A DNA stretch of 9,648 nucleotides from CAYTLQ01 sp964438715 (GTDB lineage: Bacteria > Bacteroidota > Ignavibacteria > Ignavibacteriales > Ignavibacteriaceae): assembly GCA_964438715.1 (NCBI GenBank), contig CAYTLQ010000327.1:1-9648 (forward strand). The letters run 5' to 3'. The notes under the pieces are model-generated. The model saw only the letters and a program-made list of their open reading frames with translations, ran no database searches and was not told the DNA's origin. The position numbers and the translations under genes are program-made. This document shows, piece after piece, positions 1-6,287 of this stretch. Positions within the stretch are counted from its first letter, which is position 1. Each line of letters starts with the position of its first letter.

Positions 1-2
1 AC

Positions 3-194
3 CCGATCAAAATTTACACAAAATTAAAAAATATTGGTTGAAATTTACAAGTTTTCTATAAAACAACTTCTGGCAAACTTTTGCCGGTTTTATCCGACTG
101 TGTCCAGGGTTTCGATGAAATTTTAATGACGGGAAACATTCCGCAGAATAATCACTATCCACTGGAAGATTTTCAAAAAAAGAAAGACCCTTGA
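3..194 (+). pseudogene. Possible decayed or truncated 3' end of an unknown gene
   Basis: The frame starting at position 3 reads as plausible protein up to a TGA at 192-194, but it is interrupted by an in-frame TGA at 39-41. After that stop it stays open for 50 codons and ends with a protein-like, hydrophilic tail (GFDEILMTGNIPQNNHYPL at about 108-164, then a Lys/Asp-rich end). No start codon with a ribosome binding site is visible, and the window edge cuts the 5' side. I do not recognise the family. It could be the C-terminus of a gene lying mostly outside the window and carrying one nonsense mutation, or a chance open stretch. The call rests only on the residue pattern. Confidence 0.25.
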
Positions 195-519
195 TTGAAT
201 GTTGGTGAAAAGTTCCTTAGAAACCGCACATTAGCTAAGCAAAAACTCACCTCATAAATCAGAGTTAGAGAGGAACGACATATTCCTAGACCTTAACTGG
301 TTGCCATTCAACAGAACTATCAATGGAACAAATCCACATGAAAGGAGTTTAAATTCCAGATTACTGTTGCCGGATTTTATTAAGTAAATCAGAAGCGTGA
401 TTTTCGTCTCCCCAACAACTTCTAAGTAAAGTGCTTTATTGGAATTAGCGTTTAATATTTATATTTTTCATATTTTAAGATTATTTTCTCAAAAACCCCT
501 TATGTAAGGTAAAAAAGTA
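195..519. other. Intergenic stretch with no supported gene
   Basis: This AT-rich stretch precedes the receiver/kinase gene. All six frames are broken by stops. The longest open runs, on the minus strand around 270-465, lack a start codon and a ribosome binding site. A weak AAGG at about 506-509 lies some 10 bases before the ATG at 520. I see no convincing promoter hexamer pair, terminator hairpin, tRNA or repeat array. The promoter of the downstream gene is presumably here but cannot be placed. Confidence 0.5.
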
Positions 520-1581
520 ATGCAAAGGCAAATTCTAATAGTTGAGGACAGTCCGACCCAGCTTGAGCAATTACGCTATATTCTCGAGCAAAATGGTTAC
601 CTCGTAAAAGCTGCGAGAGAAGGGCTTACTGCTCTAAATATGATTCGAGAGTCAGCCCCTGATCTTGTCATCTCCGATATTGTTATGCCGGAGCTGGATG
701 GTTATTCTCTTTGCCGCATTGTTAAAGAGGACCCGAAATTAAAAGAAATTCCTGTTATGTTACTAACAAATCTCTCCGACCCTCAGGATGTTATTAAGGG
801 ACTTCAGGCGGGCGCGGATAATTTCCTAACGAAGCCTTACAATGAAAATTTTCTGCTCAGCAGGATAAGTTATATTTTATTGAACAGAGAAATCCGTCAG
901 AATAACATCTCTTCCGATATGGGAATAGATATTTTCTTCGGCGGCAAAAAATATTTTATTAATTCTAATCGGATGCAGATAATTGACCTTCTGCTCTCCA
1001 CTTACGAAAATGCCATTCAGAAAAACACGGAACTGGCAGAAGCAAACCAACAGCTTATTGCAATGCACCGTGAAATCGCACGGAAGAATCAGGAACTTGA
1101 AAAACTGAATGATGAAAAAAATAAGTTCCTCCGAATTGCCGCTCACGATCTTCGTAATCCGATTTCTGCAATTCTCTCTTTCAGCATGATGCTGATAGAC
1201 GACTCTCATGAAAAGTTCGATGAAAATGAAATGGAGTTTCTTACTATCATCAGGCAATCTGCAGAATTTGTTCTGAAACTTCTCAACGAACTGCTCGATC
1301 TTTCCGTTATTGAATCGGGGCGGCTGAATCTGAATTATCAGGATATTGATATTGTTCGTCTGATAAAAAATAATATTTCACTTAACAAAGCTGCTGCTGA
1401 TAAAAAGAGCATTACACTTAATTTTAACTCCGAACTCCCGACACTTTTTATCTCTGTAGATCAGGTAAAAATTGAGCAGGTACTTAATAATCTTATTTCT
1501 AATGCTGTGAAATTCTCTTTCCCAAACAGCGAAATTAACATTCTCCTCTCCCGTAACGATAAACAGGCTATTATATGGTAG
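520..1581 (+). CDS. Receiver domain-histidine kinase, 5' part of a frameshifted gene
   Basis: This is the N-terminal 353 residues of a two-component signalling protein with an N-terminal receiver domain and a C-terminal kinase, probably cytoplasmic since no membrane segment is visible. The receiver domain (about 3-120) has every expected site: acidic pair E9/D10, phospho-acceptor D53 in SDIVMPELDG, T83 and K105 in TKPY. A linker (about 128-195) holds a short segment around DLLLSTYENA and then a predicted coiled coil. The HisKA dimerisation domain carries the phosphorylated histidine H209 in AAHDLRNP. The start of the ATPase domain, with the N-box (NLISNAVKFS, N328), follows. The frame then hits TAG at 1579-1581, just before the G1 box. 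That box and the rest of the ATPase domain continue at once in another frame (1575-1796). As written, this fragment lacks most of the ATP lid and should not phosphorylate. No partner regulator or sensor gene is adjacent, so the signal is unknown. Confidence 0.85.
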   Translation: MQRQILIVEDSPTQLEQLRYILEQNGYLVKAAREGLTALNMIRESAPDLVISDIVMPELDGYSLCRIVKEDPKLKEIPVMLLTNLSDPQDVIKGLQAGADNFLTKPYNENFLLSRISYILLNREIRQNNISSDMGIDIFFGGKKYFINSNRMQIIDLLLSTYENAIQKNTELAEANQQLIAMHREIARKNQELEKLNDEKNKFLRIAAHDLRNPISAILSFSMMLIDDSHEKFDENEMEFLTIIRQSAEFVLKLLNELLDLSVIESGRLNLNYQDIDIVRLIKNNISLNKAAADKKSITLNFNSELPTLFISVDQVKIEQVLNNLISNAVKFSFPNSEINILLSRNDKQAIIW

Positions 1582-1796
1582 TTGACCGCGGGCAAGGAAT
1601 ACCAAAAGAGGAACAATCGAAGTTATTCCAACCCTTTGCGCGTACAAGTGTAAAAAGCACTGATGGCGAGCGCAGTACAGGCCTCGGGCTTTCAATTGTT
1701 AAGAAAATAGTTGAAGCTCACAACGGAAAAATCTGGTTCGACAGTGAAGTAGATAAGGGCAGTACTTTTTATGTAGCTCTGCCTCTTAATAATTAA
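1575..1796 (+). CDS. Histidine kinase ATPase domain, 3' part of a frameshifted gene
   Basis: These 73 codons encode the missing C-terminal half of the kinase ATP-binding domain: G1 box DRGQGIP (residues 4-10), F box KLFQPF (16-21) and G2 box STGLGLSIV (34-42), followed by the usual ending KIVEAHNGKIW and a final beta-strand. It cannot be an independent gene, because it starts inside the ATPase fold, has no ribosome binding site of its own, and overlaps the upstream frame by 7 bases. Adding one G to the GG at 1577-1578 would join the two parts as ...AIIWVVDRGQGIP..., exactly the consensus strand before the G1 box, and give a 425-residue protein. The cause may be a sequencing or assembly error in a G run, a genuine inactivating mutation or, less likely, recoding; the junction does not match a standard X-XXY-YYZ slippery site. 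Confidence 0.8.
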   Translation: MVVDRGQGIPKEEQSKLFQPFARTSVKSTDGERSTGLGLSIVKKIVEAHNGKIWFDSEVDKGSTFYVALPLNN

Positions 1797-2062
1797 TTTC
1801 CTGTTAATTTCTCTAACACATACAGCCCCGAACAGATTGCGTTGTCATTTAGCGGCGTAGATGTTACCAAAATTCCATTCATGTAAATATTTTACGATAA
1901 GGAATCCGTTCCATTAAACAAACATTACTTATTGAGATCTGAGCATTGTCAAAAGCTTCTATACAATATTTTACTGCTCTGATTGTTTACTACTCACCAT
2001 ACTTCTTTGGTATTTCTTCGTAATTTATCAAACGGTCAGTAAGGCATGTAGTTTCAGGAATA
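1797..2062. other. Intergenic region between the kinase and the galactanase
   Basis: Apart from an open stretch at 1797-1886, which follows the kinase stop in the same frame and ends in TAA at 1884-1886, nothing coding is supported. That stretch has a protein-like composition (TYSPEQIALSFSGVDVTKI) but no start or ribosome binding site. No strong hairpin follows the kinase gene. The ribosome binding site of the next gene, AGGA at 2056-2059, lies 3 bases before its ATG, which is close. The galactanase promoter should be in this region, but I cannot identify it. Confidence 0.4.
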
Positions 2063-3157
2063 ATGATTAAACGAGATATAAAAAATTTACTAATAGTTTT
2101 TCTTTCATTTCTTCCGGCGTTTTCCTGCAAGAACGAAACTGTAAACCAGCCTGATGAGGAAAAAAGATTTTTTATTTCTGCCGTTGATATTTCTTCATAT
2201 CCGGAAATAAAAAAAGTCTATCCTACTTTCTATGATTCTGAAGGCATGCCTAAAGAATTTCTTCTGCTATTGAAAAACAGCGGAGTAAATACAATACGGC
2301 TACGACTTTGGGTAAATCCTTCGAACGAGCACTGCGGCTTTGATGAGGTGAAACAGTTTTCCGGTCAACTGAAAAATTACGGATTTAAAATCTGGCTCGC
2401 ACTGCATTATTCTGACACCTGGGCAGATCCATCTCAACAGCAAACGCCTTTACTATGGCAGAATATTTCTTTTAACGCCCTCAAGGACAGTGTGTATAAT
2501 TATACACGAACGGTTGTAGAACAGATCAATCCGGATTTCATTCAGATTGGTAACGAAATTAATGGCGGCTTTTTATTTCCACATGGCAAAATTTCTGAAA
2601 ACAGTTCGCAGTTTAAGGATTTATTACAGCAATGTATTTCTGCAGTAAGAGTCTGTTCTCAAAAAATAAAAATCATTCTCCATTTTGCCGGAATTGAAAA
2701 CTCTTTATGGTTTTTTCAGGAAGTGAACACACTAGGGTATGACATTATCGGACTTTCCTACTACCCTATATGGCACGGAAAATCTTTAGACAGTTTAGTG
2801 AATACAATGAATGCTCTTAGCACTGTAAACAATAAAGAGATTGTAATTGCCGAAACTGCTTATCCATTTACACTCAACTGGAATGATTGGACAAATAACA
2901 TCGTTGGTTTGGAGAGTCAGTTAATATTACCGGAATTTCCTGCAACTCCGCAGGGACAGAGAGATTTTATAAAAACTATCCGCAATGCTGTCAGTGCAAT
3001 TTCTCAAAAGAAAGGAATTGGCTTTTGTTATTGGGGGGCTGAATTAATTGCCTGGAAAGGAAGCAAGGCTACCGATGGCTCTCATTGGGAAAATCAGGCA
3101 TTATTCGACTTTCATAATAAAGCCCTGCCTGTACTTGAAGAATTTAATGTAAAATAG
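2063..3157 (+). CDS. GH53 arabinogalactan endo-beta-1,4-galactanase, predicted lipoprotein
   Basis: A 364-residue glycoside hydrolase of family 53, a retaining clan GH-A enzyme that cleaves beta-1,4-galactan side chains of pectin. A lipoprotein signal peptide covers residues 1-21, with a lipobox-like AFSC ending at C22, so the mature enzyme is probably membrane-anchored in the periplasm or on the outer surface. The catalytic barrel runs from about 36 to the end. Family landmarks are NTIRLRLWVNP (76-86), LHYSDTWADP (114-123), the general acid/base E165 in QIGNEING, LSYYPIWHG (231-239), the nucleophile E264 in IAETAYP, PATPQGQ, and the C-terminal GFCYWGAELIAW region with SHWENQALFDF. The length fits a single catalytic domain with no binding module. 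It has no polysaccharide-utilisation partners here (no SusC/SusD pair, transporter or regulator), so it looks like a stand-alone gene. The family call is firm; the exact substrate is inferred from the family. Confidence 0.92.
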   Translation: MIKRDIKNLLIVFLSFLPAFSCKNETVNQPDEEKRFFISAVDISSYPEIKKVYPTFYDSEGMPKEFLLLLKNSGVNTIRLRLWVNPSNEHCGFDEVKQFSGQLKNYGFKIWLALHYSDTWADPSQQQTPLLWQNISFNALKDSVYNYTRTVVEQINPDFIQIGNEINGGFLFPHGKISENSSQFKDLLQQCISAVRVCSQKIKIILHFAGIENSLWFFQEVNTLGYDIIGLSYYPIWHGKSLDSLVNTMNALSTVNNKEIVIAETAYPFTLNWNDWTNNIVGLESQLILPEFPATPQGQRDFIKTIRNAVSAISQKKGIGFCYWGAELIAWKGSKATDGSHWENQALFDFHNKALPVLEEFNVK

Positions 3158-3264
3158 TTTTATAATGTTTATATTTTTTCACCCCGCACTAATTTTAAAG
3201 GGATTACAAATTTACAGACATTATTGACTAGCTATGCAGAGACGATTACCAAAGCAGGAAGGAA

Positions 3265-3291
3265 AGGCACGAAACGAAATGTTTCGTGCCT
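3265..3291. terminator. Perfect hairpin between convergent genes, likely transcription terminator
   Basis: An 11-base perfect inverted repeat (AGGCACGAAAC at 3265-3275, GTTTCGTGCCT at 3281-3291) flanks a 5-base loop. It lies 11 bases beyond the end of the minus-strand operon (stop at 3302) and about 107 bases beyond the galactanase stop. Read on the minus strand it is followed by TTTCCTTCC, a broken U-tract, so it best fits an intrinsic terminator for the oxidoreductase operon. On the plus strand no T-run follows, so termination of the galactanase transcript there would be weaker. Confidence 0.65.
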
Positions 3292-3301
3292 GCAAACTTT
3301 G

Positions 3302-3562
3302 TCATGAACCGAAACTTGATGCCAGCCCGTCAAGAGTTTGTGAGCAGGCATGAATTTCATTCAGCTTCTGAATCATTATAAGAACTTCACAGCGGCGTTT
3401 TTCAACCAACTCACCCAGAAACTGTTTCACACCCGGAGAGTTGCATTCATCGAACACTGATTCATAAAAACGAATAGAGGCGGTTTCTTTTCTCAGCGCT
3501 TCATTCAACATAGCGCAGGTATTCCGGCAATTGTGGCCGCATTTAAATTCTTTTTCAGACAT
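3302..3562 (-). CDS. Small cysteine-rich ferritin-like/rubrerythrin-like half-domain protein
   Basis: An 86-residue protein, last gene of the oxidoreductase operon, 21 bases after the gamma subunit, with a good ribosome binding site (AAGGAT) 6 bases before its ATG. The N-terminus has a C-G-H-N-C-x3-C cluster (C8, H10, C12, C16). Residues about 18-70 look like a helical hairpin: ETASIRFYE, a turn at NSPG, then VKQFLGELVEKRRCE. This resembles one helix pair of rubrerythrin, where Glu in the first helix and an ExxH motif in the second bind iron. E26, E34, E51 and E54 are candidate ligands, but the usual ExxH histidine position is occupied by C58. Six cysteines in total (8, 12, 16, 40, 58, 73) are many for such a short cytosolic protein. 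No signal peptide is present. I do not recognise a named family. A role in iron, oxygen or peroxide handling for the oxygen-sensitive enzyme encoded upstream is plausible but inferred only from fold resemblance and position. Confidence 0.6.
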   Translation of the reverse strand: MSEKEFKCGHNCRNTCAMLNEALRKETASIRFYESVFDECNSPGVKQFLGELVEKRRCEVLIMIQKLNEIHACSQTLDGLASSFGS

Positions 3563-3583
3563 AGTTCTATCCTTCTTTGCTGA

Positions 3584-4150
3584 TTATTGCACGGATAAGT
3601 GCAGTTGTTCGGCGGCTATTTCTTTACCGCGTAAAATTGCTTTTTCGTTAAGCGGAATCAAATGATGATGCCGTTCAGGTAACACTTTTTTTAATGCTTT
3701 AAGAACACTTTCAAGACTTACAAGTGGTTTTACCTCGATAAATGCCCCAAGCATTATCATATTGGCCACCTGCTTCTTATTCATTATCTCTGCTTCTTTA
3801 ATAGCAGGTATTTTTAATACCGTTATATCCTGCCGCACCGGAGCCGTAATGATTGTGGATTCTTCATAAAAAAGGAATCCATTCGGTTTCACTGCATTCT
3901 CAAATTTCTCGAGTGAGGGTTGATTAAGAATTATTGCCGAATCGAATTTCGTAATAATAGGTGAACTAATTTTCTTATCGGAAATAATTACAATACAGTT
4001 AGCGGTGCCACCGCGCATTTCCGGCCCGTAAGAGGGCATCCATGTGGTTTCTTTATTATCAATAATTGCCGCATACGAAAGAACCTGCCCCATCGAAAGG
4101 ACACCTTGTCCGCCAAATCCGGCAATAATAATTTCATCGGTTAAATACAT
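3584..4150 (-). CDS. 2-oxoacid:ferredoxin oxidoreductase gamma subunit (VorC/KorC-like)
   Basis: A 188-residue gamma subunit of the pyruvate/2-oxoacid:ferredoxin oxidoreductase superfamily, the domain that helps bind coenzyme A in the assembled enzyme. The family signature is at the N-terminus (IIIAGFGGQGVLSMGQ, about residues 7-22), followed by a conserved WMPSYGPEMRGGTANCIV stretch that fits POR gamma proteins. I chose the ATG at 4148-4150 because a strong ribosome binding site (AAGGAG, 4158-4163) sits 7 bases upstream and the protein then begins directly before the conserved strand. A longer reading from 4195 would overlap the beta gene by 32 bases and adds a basic, non-conserved leader. 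The gene lies 13 bases after the beta stop (TAA at 4164-4166) and is surely co-transcribed with it. Confidence 0.9.
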   Translation of the reverse strand: MYLTDEIIIAGFGGQGVLSMGQVLSYAAIIDNKETTWMPSYGPEMRGGTANCIVIISDKKISSPIITKFDSAIILNQPSLEKFENAVKPNGFLFYEESTIITAPVRQDITVLKIPAIKEAEIMNKKQVANMIMLGAFIEVKPLVSLESVLKALKKVLPERHHHLIPLNEKAILRGKEIAAEQLHLSVQ

Positions 4151-4157
4151 TTCGTTT

Positions 4158-4163
4158 CTCCTT
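4158..4163 (-). promoter_or_regulatory. Shine-Dalgarno site fixing the gamma subunit start
   Basis: On the minus strand this reads AAGGAG, the best ribosome binding site in the operon, immediately after the beta-subunit stop codon and 7 bases before the ATG at 4150. It supports that start over the upstream in-frame ATG at 4195. Confidence 0.75.
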
Positions 4164-4943
4164 TTACTGTTTTGCCGGTACCTTAATATCGCCAAGAGGA
4201 TATTCAGGGAACATATTTTCTTCCATCCATTTCAAAGAGTCTTTGGGTGTAAGTCTCCAGCCCGAAGGACAGTTTGAAACAACCTCTATAAAACAGGTAC
4301 CTTTATTAAGTTTCTGGTATTGAAATGCATTCGTGAGAGCTTTCTTCAGTTTACGCACTGCATTCGGTGTATTCACTGCCTGGCGAGTTACATAATATGC
4401 TCCCGGTAAATGAGCAATCAATTCAGTAATCTTTAGCGGACTACCTATTGCCTGTACATCTCTGCCATAAGGACTTGTAGAAGTTATCTGTCCGGGGAGA
4501 GTTGTCGGAGCCATCTGACCACCGGTCATTCCGTAAATTGCATTATTTATAAACACAATAAGAATGTTTTCACCACGGTTAACAGTGTGTATTGTTTCAG
4601 CTGTGCCAATCGCGGCAAGGTCTCCATCACCCTGATACGAGAATACATATTTATCCGGAAGTATTCTTTTAATACCCGTTGCAACGGCGCTTGCACGGCC
4701 ATGTGCCGCTTCCTGCATATCAATATTCATATAGTGATAGGCGAATACAGAACATCCCACGGGCGCAACACCTATTGTTTGCTCCTGGATACCAAGTTCA
4801 TCCACCACTTCCATAATTGCACGATGTGCAACGCCATGGCCGCAACCGGGGCAATAATGGAATCGGGCATCTGTCAATGTTTCCGGTTTTTCATAAACAC
4901 ATTCCATCCCCTGTGGAACTTCTTCTAATAATTCTTCTTTCAT
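4164..4943 (-). CDS. 2-oxoacid:ferredoxin oxidoreductase beta subunit (thiamine pyrophosphate-binding)
   Basis: A 259-residue TPP-binding catalytic subunit (VorA/KorB-like). The TPP/Mg motif is GDGD at 105-108, continuing to the conserved NNAIYGMTGGQ (133-143). Four cysteines match the spacing of the beta-subunit [4Fe-4S] cluster of such enzymes: C31 and C34 in YCPGCGHG, C64 in VGCSVF and C225 in SNCPSGW. With the alpha subunit it forms the active site where the 2-oxoacid is decarboxylated and electrons pass to the cluster. It starts 12 bases after the alpha stop. An AAGGA lies just upstream, partly overlapping the end of alpha, which fits translational coupling. Full length, with no missing motif. 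Sequence alone does not settle whether the substrate is 2-oxoisovalerate, 2-oxoglutarate or another 2-oxoacid. Confidence 0.92.
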   Translation of the reverse strand: MKEELLEEVPQGMECVYEKPETLTDARFHYCPGCGHGVAHRAIMEVVDELGIQEQTIGVAPVGCSVFAYHYMNIDMQEAAHGRASAVATGIKRILPDKYVFSYQGDGDLAAIGTAETIHTVNRGENILIVFINNAIYGMTGGQMAPTTLPGQITSTSPYGRDVQAIGSPLKITELIAHLPGAYYVTRQAVNTPNAVRKLKKALTNAFQYQKLNKGTCFIEVVSNCPSGWRLTPKDSLKWMEENMFPEYPLGDIKVPAKQ

Positions 4944-4955
4944 TTCATCAATTCC

Positions 4956-6053
4956 TTATACTTCCATACTGATTAAATTTTCCGAAACCCGAAGAATTTC
5001 AGCTTCAATTTCCTCCGGAGAAGGTATCATACCACCCATTCTGCCCTTAAAGAATACTGGTACTTTACCATTCACCGCAAGGCGAACATCTTCAACCATC
5101 TGACCCGAATTCATTTCAACATCGAGAAATGCTTTCGTCTGATCTGCCAGCTCGGCAATTCTTTTCTCAGGAAACGGAAATAAGGTAATTGGCCTGATTA
5201 ATCCGGCTTTAACTCCTTGTTCACGGGCAATATCAACTGCCTTCTGACAAATTCTTGCCGCAAGGCCGTACGCAACCAAAATGAGATCAGCGTCCGAAGT
5301 CAGATATTCCTCAAAACGAACTTCTGTTTCTTTAATTTTTTTGTACTTCGCCTGTAAGGAGAGATTAATTTGTTCCATCTTTTCTGGTTCAATGAAAAGA
5401 GAAGTAATTACATTCGCCGGACGATCTTTTGTTTTTCCGGTAGTAGCCCAGGGAGCAGGTTTTTTCGGAAGTGAGCCTTCCGGACGAAGTTCTACCTTTT
5501 CCATCATCTGTCCAAGAGCGCCATCAGAAAGAATCATCACCGGGGTGCGGTATTTTTCTGCAAGTTCAAAACCATCGAAAACAAAATCAGCCATTTCCTG
5601 TACAGAGGCAGGAGCAAGGACAATAAGATGATAATCGCCATGACCGCCGCCTTTTGTTGCCTGGAAATAATCTCCCTGTGAAGGTTGAATGGTTCCAAGT
5701 CCCGGGCCTCCTCTGTTCACATTAACAACAAGACAGGGTAACTCAGCCGATGCAATATAGGAAAGCCCTTCCTGCATAAGACTGATACCGGGGCTGGATG
5801 ATGAAGTCATTACTCTCCCACCAGCGCCAGCCGCGCCATAAATCATATTTATTGCTGCAACTTCACTTTCTGCCTGTAATACAATACCTGATCTTTTAGG
5901 AACTTCATAAGTCAGGTATTCAAGTACCTCCGATTGCGGAGTAATCGGGTAACCAAAATATCCGTCCATGCCGGCGCGAATTGCTGATTCCGCAAGGGCT
6001 TCGTTTCCCTTCATCAGACGGACTTCACGGCCTTTTAATTCTTCTTTCTGCAT
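4956..6053 (-). CDS. vorB: 2-oxoacid:ferredoxin oxidoreductase alpha subunit, VorB-like
   Basis: A 365-residue alpha subunit, the usual length for the four-subunit VOR/KOR type. The N-terminal pyrimidine-binding domain (about 15-200) begins MKGNEALAESAIRAG and contains GYFGYPITPQSE (31-42), then SSSPGISLMQEGLSY, the glycine-rich RGGPGLGTIQPSQGD and GHGDYH, all typical of the family. The C-terminal part carries the second conserved domain (about 255-345: LILVAYGLAARI, then GLIRPITLFPFPE). It pairs with the beta subunit to bind TPP. The chosen ATG has GAGG 5 bases upstream, overlapping the ferredoxin stop, and lies 6 bases after it; an internal ATG at residue 14 is the alternative. The best resemblance is to proteins annotated as 3-methyl-2-oxobutanoate (2-oxoisovalerate) dehydrogenase subunit VorB, but KorA of 2-oxoglutarate enzymes is very close, so the substrate is tentative. 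Confidence 0.9.
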   Translation of the reverse strand: MQKEELKGREVRLMKGNEALAESAIRAGMDGYFGYPITPQSEVLEYLTYEVPKRSGIVLQAESEVAAINMIYGAAGAGGRVMTSSSSPGISLMQEGLSYIASAELPCLVVNVNRGGPGLGTIQPSQGDYFQATKGGGHGDYHLIVLAPASVQEMADFVFDGFELAEKYRTPVMILSDGALGQMMEKVELRPEGSLPKKPAPWATTGKTKDRPANVITSLFIEPEKMEQINLSLQAKYKKIKETEVRFEEYLTSDADLILVAYGLAARICQKAVDIAREQGVKAGLIRPITLFPFPEKRIAELADQTKAFLDVEMNSGQMVEDVRLAVNGKVPVFFKGRMGGMIPSPEEIEAEILRVSENLISMEV

Positions 6054-6059
6054 ATTGCC

Positions 6060-6287
6060 TCAGACCGCTTTTTTAACTTTCTGACGATAAACTGTAATTA
6101 CTGCATCCGGACAAACAAGAGCACAATTAGTACAGCCGGTACAATTATCCGATTTTAATTCAACATATCGATATCCGCGGGGATTGATATTTTTCGAGAG
6201 CACAAGACTTTGCTGTGGGCATGCTTCTATACAAAGTTCGCACCCTTTACAAAGGTCTTTAGCCACTGATATGGTTCCTTTAATCAT
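6060..6287 (-). CDS. 2x[4Fe-4S] ferredoxin delta subunit of the 2-oxoacid oxidoreductase
   Basis: A 75-residue bacterial-type dicluster ferredoxin with two complete motifs: C13-x2-C16-x2-C19-x3-C23-P and C49-x2-C52-x2-C55-x3-C59-P. Each set binds one [4Fe-4S] cluster, with the fourth cysteine followed by proline as usual. It matches the separate delta subunit (VorD/KorD) that carries electrons from the TPP/cluster centre of the oxidoreductase to soluble ferredoxin. It is the first gene of the operon and ends 6 bases before the alpha start. The ribosome binding site before its ATG is weak. A 17-base palindrome lies 58 bases upstream of the start codon and may control the whole operon. Confidence 0.92.
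   Translation of the reverse strand: MIKGTISVAKDLCKGCELCIEACPQQSLVLSKNINPRGYRYVELKSDNCTGCTNCALVCPDAVITVYRQKVKKAV

Noticed and set aside
363..440. Short minus-strand stretch translating to a protein-like tail (CWGDENHASDLLNKIRQQ)
   Set aside because: Only about 25 codons between stops, no start codon, and competing open frames in the same place; too little to call a gene.
877..1257. 126-codon open frame on the minus strand inside the kinase
   Set aside because: It lies fully opposite a region with clear receiver/HisKA motifs on the plus strand and shows no domain of its own; a shadow frame.
1566..1585. Programmed -1 ribosomal frameshift in the kinase gene
   Set aside because: No X-XXY-YYZ heptamer or evident downstream pseudoknot at the junction; a one-base deletion or sequence error explains it better.
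4151..4195. Longer N-terminus for the gamma subunit starting at 4195
   Set aside because: It would overlap the beta gene and add a basic, non-conserved leader; the ATG at 4150 has a strong AAGGAG at the right distance.
4044..4928. Plus-strand open frames opposite the beta and gamma subunits (4044-4277 and 4587-4928)
   Set aside because: They are antisense to well-conserved subunit genes, with low-complexity, cysteine/histidine-rich translations and no ribosome binding sites.
5281..5631. 116-codon plus-strand frame opposite the alpha subunit
   Set aside because: The serine/arginine-rich translation is typical of an antisense shadow; the alpha subunit on the other strand is unambiguous.
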